A stretch of DNA of 64,000 bases from Micromonospora lupini. GTDB taxonomy: Bacteria > Actinomycetota > Actinomycetes > Mycobacteriales > Micromonosporaceae. Every line of letters starts with the position of its first letter. The first letter of the stretch is position 1. The notes under the pieces are model-generated. The model saw only the letters and a list, made by a program, of their open reading frames with translations. It was not told where the DNA came from and searched no databases. The DNA lies in assembly GCF_026342015.1 (NCBI RefSeq), contig NZ_JAPENL010000002.1:625001-689000 (forward strand). The letters are read 5' to 3'. This document shows positions 59,273 through 64,000 of the stretch, one piece after another. A program made the translations under genes and the position numbers.

Positions 59273-59495
59273 CGCCAGCGTCCAGCACGTAGCCGGCCTC
59301 GTCGACTGCCGCCCGCACCGACTCGTCGGGCAGCGGGCTGTCGCTGGTCACCGTCGCGGTGCCGGAGGCCAGGTCGACCTGGACCTGCCGCACACCGGGC
59401 AGCGCCGACAGCTCGTCGGTGACCGCGGACACGCAGTGCGCACAGGTCATGCCGGTGACGGCGTACGCGCGGGTCACGGGCTGCTGATCGGTCAT
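59265..59495 (-). CDS. Heavy-metal-associated domain protein, CopZ-like chaperone
   Basis: A 76-residue HMA-domain protein with the copper motif GMTCAHCVSAV (CxxC), LSALPGVRQVQVDLASG and AAVDEAGYVLDAG at the end. Such proteins carry Cu(I) in the cytosol to a P-type ATPase or regulator. No ATPase is seen nearby; its partner here is the downstream cupredoxin-like protein, overlapping by 8 bp (GTGCCTGA). Confidence 0.9.
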   Translation of the reverse strand: MTDQQPVTRAYAVTGMTCAHCVSAVTDELSALPGVRQVQVDLASGTATVTSDSPLPDESVRAAVDEAGYVLDAGGA

Positions 59496-59874
59496 GCCGC
59501 CACCGTACCGCCGCGCCCGGCCTGCCCCGCCCGACGCCGGGGCGGCGTGGCGACCGTCGCAATCCGCGCGGCCCGGGAACTTTCCGCCCCGCACCCGAGC
59601 CGGCGGACCGCTGGCCCCCGCCGTCCACCCCACGCCGGCCCAGAGCCCCGCCCCGCGAGCACCCTCTGGCCCCGGAGGCCGGCCCACCAGCACCGCCGGG
59701 GCCAGGACCTCCGGCCCGCCAGCACCGCCAGCGCCACCAGCCCGCCAGCACCGCCAGCCCGCCAGCACCACCGGCACCGTCAGCACCCCCGGCCCGCCAG
59801 CACCGCCAGCCCGCCAGCACCACCGGCACCGCCAGCCCGCCAGCACCGCGAGCGCCACGAACGCGAAGGGCGGC
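59496..59874. repeat. GC-rich minisatellite between copZ and recQ-like gene
   Basis: A 379-base gap. From about 59680 to 59860 it is made of irregular units built from CCGCCAGCACC, CCGCCAGCCCG and CAGCACCACCGGCAC, giving a mini-satellite with a rough period of 36-60 bp. No start codon/ribosome-site combination of coding quality was found on either strand; open frames there result from the low-complexity composition. Confidence 0.8.
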
Positions 59875-62004
59875 TCAGCCGGCCACGGCGAGAGCGAGCG
59901 GGAGCACATCCGGAGCGCCGGCCCGCCGCAGCGCGCGGGTCACGATCGTCATCGTCCAACCCGAGTCGACCAGGTCGTCGACGAGCAGCACCGGCCCCTC
60001 CAGCGCGGCCAGCGCGTCGGCCAGGTCGGCCGGAACGGTGAAGGCGTCGTGCAGCGCGCGTACACGCTGGGCGCTGTTGCCGCGCGGCCCGCCGGCGCCG
60101 CCCGGACCTGTCGGTGTGACCGCGCCGAGCAGCGGCAGCCGACCCACGGCGGCGATCCGCTCGGCCAGCGAGCCGACCAGCCGGGGCCGACGGCGGGAGC
60201 CCACCGCGACCACCCCGACCGGGCGGCGGGGCCACGGGTCGTCGCCGTGCGCCCACGCCTTCAGCACCTCGACCACCGCGCCGGCGACGTCGTCGGGCAC
60301 CGGCACGTCGGGCGCCTCCGGGCCGACCAGATCCCGCAGTCGGCCGCCCCAGCCCAGGTCGGACAGGCGCCCGACCGCGCGGCCGGGGAGCGCCTGCTCG
60401 GCGGGGGCGATCCGGCCCTTGAGAGGGACGCCGACCGCGTCCAGCCCGGTCGGCCAGAGCTTCTTCGGGGCGATCTCCACGCCGGGACGGCCCAGGAAGG
60501 TCTGCGCGGCGGCGAGCGCTGCCGTCGACACGTCGGCGGCGAAGAGCGGGTCGGCGCACCTGTCACACCGGCCGCAGTCGGTCGCGGCGGTGTCGTCCAG
60601 GCGTTCCCGGAGATACCGCATTCGGCAGTCGGTAGTGGTCGCGTACTCCCGCATGGCCTGTTGCTCGACGGTGCGCGCCTCGGCGACGCGGCGCAACCGG
60701 ACCTCGTCGTAGACCCAGGGCTCGCCGGTGGCGAGCCAACCACCGCGCACCCGGCGGACCGCGCCGTCCACGTCGAGCACCTTGAGCATCAGCTCCAGGC
60801 GGGCCCGGCGGAGGTCGACGAGGGGTTCGAGGGCCTGGGTGGAGAGCGGGCGGTCGGTGTGCAGGGCCGCCAGCACGGCCCGGACCTGCTGCTCCGGTGG
60901 GAACGCCAGCGAGGCGAAGTAGCGCCAGATGGCGGCGTCCTCGGCGCCGGGCAGGAGCAGCACCTCGGCGTGCTCGACGGCACGGCCGGCGCGGCCGACC
61001 TGCTGGTAGTACGCGATCGGCGAGGGTGGTGCGCCGAGGTGGACGACGAAGCCCAGGTCGGGCTTGTCGAAGCCCATGCCGAGCGCACTCGTCGCGACCA
61101 ACGCCTTGATCTTGTTGTCGAGCAGGTCCTGCTCGGCGGCCCGCCGGTCGGCGTCCTCGACCTGCCCGGTGTACGAGGAGACCGGGTAGCCCCGGGAGCG
61201 CAGGAACTCGGCAGTCTCCCCCGCTGCCGCGACGGTGAGCGTGTAGACGATGCCGGAGCCGGGCAGCTCGTCCAGGTGGTCGGCGAGCCACGCCAGCCGG
61301 TGCGCCGGGCTGGGCAGGTCGAGGACGCCGAGCCGCAGCGACTCGCGGTCCAGCGTGCCGCGCAGGACGAGCGCATCGCCCAACTGCTCGGCCACGTCCT
61401 GGGTGACCCGGGCGTTGGCGGTGGCGGTGGTGGCCAGCACGGGCGTGCGCTCGGGCAGGTTGGCGAGGAAGGTACGCAGCCGCCGGTAGTCCGGCCGGAA
61501 GTCGTGCCCCCAGTCGGAGACGCAGTGCGCCTCGTCGACCACCAGCAGCCCGGTGGTCGCGGCCAGCTTCGGCAGCACCCCGTCACGGAAGTCCGGGTTG
61601 TTGAGCCGTTCCGGGCTGATCAGCAGGACGTCCACCGAGCCGGCCTGGATCTCGGCGGTGATCTCGTCCCACTCGTCGAGGTTCGCCGAGTTGATCGTGC
61701 GAGCCCGGATGCCTGCCCGCGCGGCGGCCTCCACCTGGTTGCGCATGAGGGCCAGCAGCGGCGACACGATGACCGTGGGCCCGGCCTGGTCGGCCTGCCC
61801 GCCGTCGCGCAGCAGGGCGGTGGCCACGAAGTAGACAGCCGACTTGCCCCAACCGGTGCGCTGCACGCAGAGCACCCGTCGCCTGTCGACGACCAACGCC
61901 TCGATGGCCCGCCACTGATCCTCGCGCAGCCGGGCGTGCTCACCGGCCAGCCGGCGCAGCACCGCCTCGGCCCGCTCCCGTACCGCCGCCCGCTCGTCGC
62001 CCAT
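59875..62004 (-). CDS. RecQ-family DNA helicase with C-terminal phosphoribosyltransferase-like domain
   Basis: A 709-residue protein. Helicase motifs: 0 LREDQWRAIE, I QRTGWGKSAVYF, II VVDEAHCVSDWGHDFRPDY, III TTATANARV, V ATSALGMGFDKPDLGFVVH, VI YYQQVGRAGRA. A zinc segment follows with CGRCDRC. Residues about 600-709 resemble a phosphoribosyltransferase, with the PRPP-binding-like loop VLLVDDLVDSGWTMTIV. The first GKS reads GWGKS, with Trp in place of the usual Thr/Ser-rich loop residue. A role in DNA repair is likely; the fused domain's activity is unknown. ATG start at 62004. Confidence 0.9.
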   Translation of the reverse strand: MGDERAAVRERAEAVLRRLAGEHARLREDQWRAIEALVVDRRRVLCVQRTGWGKSAVYFVATALLRDGGQADQAGPTVIVSPLLALMRNQVEAAARAGIRARTINSANLDEWDEITAEIQAGSVDVLLISPERLNNPDFRDGVLPKLAATTGLLVVDEAHCVSDWGHDFRPDYRRLRTFLANLPERTPVLATTATANARVTQDVAEQLGDALVLRGTLDRESLRLGVLDLPSPAHRLAWLADHLDELPGSGIVYTLTVAAAGETAEFLRSRGYPVSSYTGQVEDADRRAAEQDLLDNKIKALVATSALGMGFDKPDLGFVVHLGAPPSPIAYYQQVGRAGRAVEHAEVLLLPGAEDAAIWRYFASLAFPPEQQVRAVLAALHTDRPLSTQALEPLVDLRRARLELMLKVLDVDGAVRRVRGGWLATGEPWVYDEVRLRRVAEARTVEQQAMREYATTTDCRMRYLRERLDDTAATDCGRCDRCADPLFAADVSTAALAAAQTFLGRPGVEIAPKKLWPTGLDAVGVPLKGRIAPAEQALPGRAVGRLSDLGWGGRLRDLVGPEAPDVPVPDDVAGAVVEVLKAWAHGDDPWPRRPVGVVAVGSRRRPRLVGSLAERIAAVGRLPLLGAVTPTGPGGAGGPRGNSAQRVRALHDAFTVPADLADALAALEGPVLLVDDLVDSGWTMTIVTRALRRAGAPDVLPLALAVAG

Positions 62005-62040
62005 CCGGCATTTCTACCAGGGGCGGCGGACAACCCACTG

Positions 62041-63744
62041 TCAGCGAGGCCCGGCCTGCTCCGCAGCCCACGGCCCGAAGGCCCCCGCCGGTGTACCGGG
62101 TGGCGGCAGGAAGAGCAGGACGCCGCGAAGCGAATCGGTCACCGCGAGCGGCAGCGGGCAGCGCGACGCCAGATCCTCCATCGAGGCGTACGGGCCGCGT
62201 ACCCAACGGTCCATCGCCACCTGCCGACGTTGCGCGTCGGTAAGGCCCGGCAGGGCGGCGAGCACGTGGTCGGGTACGGCGTTGACGTCGATCAGTCCGC
62301 CGTCGTCGAAGGCACGGGCCAGGTCCGGGCGGCCGATGGCGAACTCCTGGCGGGCTGCGGGGTAGCGGTGCAGCAGGTTCCGTGCCTGCTCCCGACGCAC
62401 CCGTCGCTCCTCCTCGTACGCCTGGGCCTCGACCGTCCGGCCGGTAACCCGTCCCCAGACCCAGCGGTTGAGCAGGATCACGTGCACGGCGCCCCACAGC
62501 CAGCACACAGCGAGGAGCCCGAGACCGAAGAACGCCTCCGCCGCCGAATCCTCCGTCTCCAGGTCATCCGTGTTGATCATGTAGGCCAGCAACGACCCCG
62601 CGAGGAAATAGCCGAACGCCACGAGGCCGAGCCGCCGACTCCGCCGCCGCACCGCGTACGGCGCCATGGCCAGCCAGGTCACCATGCCGAAGGACAGCAG
62701 CGCCAGACTGGCGCCGGCGACGGTGGCCGTGGTGCTCACCCAGGTGGGCAACGGGTGCGGGTCCCGTCGCGCCGGCTCGGCCCGCACCGCGGGAGGCGGG
62801 CCCGCGGGCAGACCGCCCGGTGCCGGGTGCAGCGGCGGCGCGAGGTCCGCGTAGGGCGGAACCGGGGGCGGGGCGATCACGCCCGGTCGCGGGGCTGCGG
62901 TCGGGGGCGCTGCTGTCTCCACGTCTCGCGCGGAGCGGGCCGGGGCGGGCCATTCCGCTTCGGTAACGCCGGCGGTCAGGGTCGGGTCGGCGCGCAATAT
63001 CCGCCCGTGCAGCTCGCGCAGCGCCGGACCGGGGTCGATGCCGTACTGCTCACGGAGCAAGCTGTCGATCTCCCCGTACGCGGCAAGCGCCTCGGCCTGC
63101 CGTCCGCTGCGGTAGAGCGCCACCATGTAGTGGTGGCGCAGCCGCTCCCGCACCGGGAACTCGGCCACCAGCTCGACCAGCTCACCAATCAACTCGCGAT
63201 GCTGCCCGCGGGCCAACTCCAGCTCCACACGGGTTTCCAGGGCGACCGCCCGCAGTTCCACCAGACGGTGCCGGGCAGCCGCGAAGAATCCCGCGGGGAT
63301 GCCCGCGAACGGCTCCCCCTGCCACAGGTCCAATGCTGCGGTCAGCTCAGCCAGCGCCTCGTCCGTACGCCCGGCCGCGTGCCGCTGGCGGGCGGCCTGC
63401 ACGCCCCGTTCGAAGCGGACCGCGTCCACCGCCTCGGGATTCACCCGCAGCAGATAGCCGGCGTCGGTCAGGCTGAGCACCTGTCCCGGCGTACGCGGCG
63501 AACGATCAGGTTCCAGGACCCGGCGCAGTCCCGCCACGTACTTCTGCACGACGTTGGGGCCGTTCGCGGGCGGCTCCTCCGGCCAGACCGCGTCGACGAT
63601 CTGCCCGGTGGACACCGGGCGGCCGGCGGAGAGCAGCAGCACGGCGAGCACCGCGCGCTGCTTACCCGGACCGAGGTCGATCTCCCGGTCGGCGTGCCAG
63701 GCCCGCTGAGGCCCGAGAATCTCGAAACGCAGCTGTCCTGACAT
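62041..63744 (-). CDS. SARP/BTAD transcriptional activator-like protein with membrane segments and a helix-hairpin-helix-like end
   Basis: A 567-residue protein. Residues 1-95 form an OmpR-like winged helix (IDLGPGKQRAVLAVLLLSA, ANGPNVVQKYVAGLRRVLE). A BTAD domain spans about 98-245 (AVDAVRFERGVQAARQRHA, LDLWQGEPFAGIP). A Pro-rich linker (250-320) leads to about four hydrophobic segments (325-430), and the C-terminus has GLIDVNAVPDHVLAALPGL, a ComEA-like helix-hairpin-helix motif. A DNA-binding activator tied to the membrane is unusual. The ATG at 63744 fits the SARP start. A lipoprotein gene diverges from it. Confidence 0.82.
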   Translation of the reverse strand: MSGQLRFEILGPQRAWHADREIDLGPGKQRAVLAVLLLSAGRPVSTGQIVDAVWPEEPPANGPNVVQKYVAGLRRVLEPDRSPRTPGQVLSLTDAGYLLRVNPEAVDAVRFERGVQAARQRHAAGRTDEALAELTAALDLWQGEPFAGIPAGFFAAARHRLVELRAVALETRVELELARGQHRELIGELVELVAEFPVRERLRHHYMVALYRSGRQAEALAAYGEIDSLLREQYGIDPGPALRELHGRILRADPTLTAGVTEAEWPAPARSARDVETAAPPTAAPRPGVIAPPPVPPYADLAPPLHPAPGGLPAGPPPAVRAEPARRDPHPLPTWVSTTATVAGASLALLSFGMVTWLAMAPYAVRRRSRRLGLVAFGYFLAGSLLAYMINTDDLETEDSAAEAFFGLGLLAVCWLWGAVHVILLNRWVWGRVTGRTVEAQAYEEERRVRREQARNLLHRYPAARQEFAIGRPDLARAFDDGGLIDVNAVPDHVLAALPGLTDAQRRQVAMDRWVRGPYASMEDLASRCPLPLAVTDSLRGVLLFLPPPGTPAGAFGPWAAEQAGPR

Positions 63745-63886
63745 GCGAGTTTCCGCTCCTGACACCCCCGGGAGCGCCGGACGGCAGTGCCCGGCAGCCG
63801 GACGGCAGCATATCGGCAGCCGGACCGCCGTGCCGGCCGGCAGCATCGTCGTCGGCAGAAGCCAGGCAGCGAGAAAGAGAAGTGCG

Positions 63887-64000
63887 ATGACACAGGCAAC
63901 GGGCACCCCCGGCACCATCCTGCGGACGGTCGGTACGGCCACCGCCGTGCTGGCCGCGACCACCCTGCTCGCGGGTTGCGGGCCAAAGAGCGAACCGACC
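63887..64000 (+). CDS. Lipoprotein, N-terminal part (runs off right edge)
   Basis: The first 38 codons of a secreted lipoprotein: MTQATGTPGTILRTVGTATA, then VLAATTLLAGC with the lipobox LLAG-C. AGAGAAG precedes the ATG. The rest lies outside the window. It is divergent from the SARP-like gene. Confidence 0.85.
   Translation, partial: MTQATGTPGTILRTVGTATAVLAATTLLAGCGPKSEPT

Noticed and set aside
59494..63741. 1415-codon plus-strand open frame opposite recQ-like and SARP-like genes
   Set aside because: It starts in the minisatellite and runs antisense to two genes with clear domains; no motif was found.
62041..63744. Pathway-specific SARP of a natural-product cluster
   Set aside because: No polyketide, peptide or terpene synthase genes lie within the window near it.

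Overview
The window looks like a chromosomal segment of a filamentous actinomycete, most likely Micromonospora or a close relative (Micromonosporaceae). The basis is the very high GC content, frequent GTG starts and ATGA/GTGA gene overlaps, actinobacterial families (MoeZ, DUF3107, DUF3152, SARP/BTAD, SigE-type ECF sigma factors, YajQ) and a scattered second set of nuo genes. The species assignment is inference from gene content; no search was run.

Left part (1-8.2 kb): a HadA/HadB-like dehydratase pair, rpmG, tRNA-Met(CAT) and tRNA-Thr(GGT), a membrane GAF-GGDEF-EAL cyclic di-GMP protein with a 52-codon membrane peptide upstream, a frame-disrupted gene remnant, a secreted HAF-repeat protein, and a divergent ArsR-like regulator / aldo-keto reductase pair.

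Genomic island (8.25-13.35 kb): a 5.1-kb insert bounded by perfect 58-bp direct repeats. The right repeat is part of an intact tRNA-Tyr(GTA); the left is a stranded copy of the tRNA 3' half. The island has lower GC and carries an HNH-type protein, a three-gene operon (nucleotide cyclase, membrane protein resembling Pycsar effectors, second nucleotide cyclase), a tyrosine integrase without its N-terminal half, and a membrane coiled-coil protein. The operon reads as a two-cyclase variant of Pycsar antiphage immunity and is the best candidate for an unusual system here.

13.4-31 kb: YajQ, a DHFR-like reductase, a 31-bp tandem repeat, an MFS exporter, HtpX, and complex I genes in the order nuoB, C, H, I, J, K, L, M, N, all on the minus strand. 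They are interrupted by unrelated genes (DUF2252, glucose dehydrogenase-like, glutathionyl-hydroquinone reductase-like, SnoaL-like, Uma2), and nuoA, D, E, F and G are absent from the window.

31-37.3 kb: three tandem paralogous pairs of a SigE-family ECF sigma factor and a membrane-anchored DxDGDG protein. Each pair is joined by an 8-bp overlap. A secreted GPGPG-repeat protein lies between pairs 1 and 2.

37.3-64 kb: a PLP decarboxylase / sugar-type transporter operon, an alkyltransferase-like protein, proBA, a terpene-cyclase-fold protein, MoeZ, two DUF3152 proteins with an alpha/beta hydrolase and a 1194-residue disordered protein holding about 13 PSW(A/V/P) repeats, a TetR regulator, DUF3107, a ferritin-like protein, a DEAD-box helicase, a methyltransferase, an XRE regulator, a CopZ/secreted protein pair, a RecQ helicase fused to a phosphoribosyltransferase-like domain, a SARP/BTAD protein with membrane segments, and the start of a lipoprotein. 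Several convergent gene pairs are separated by strong hairpins.
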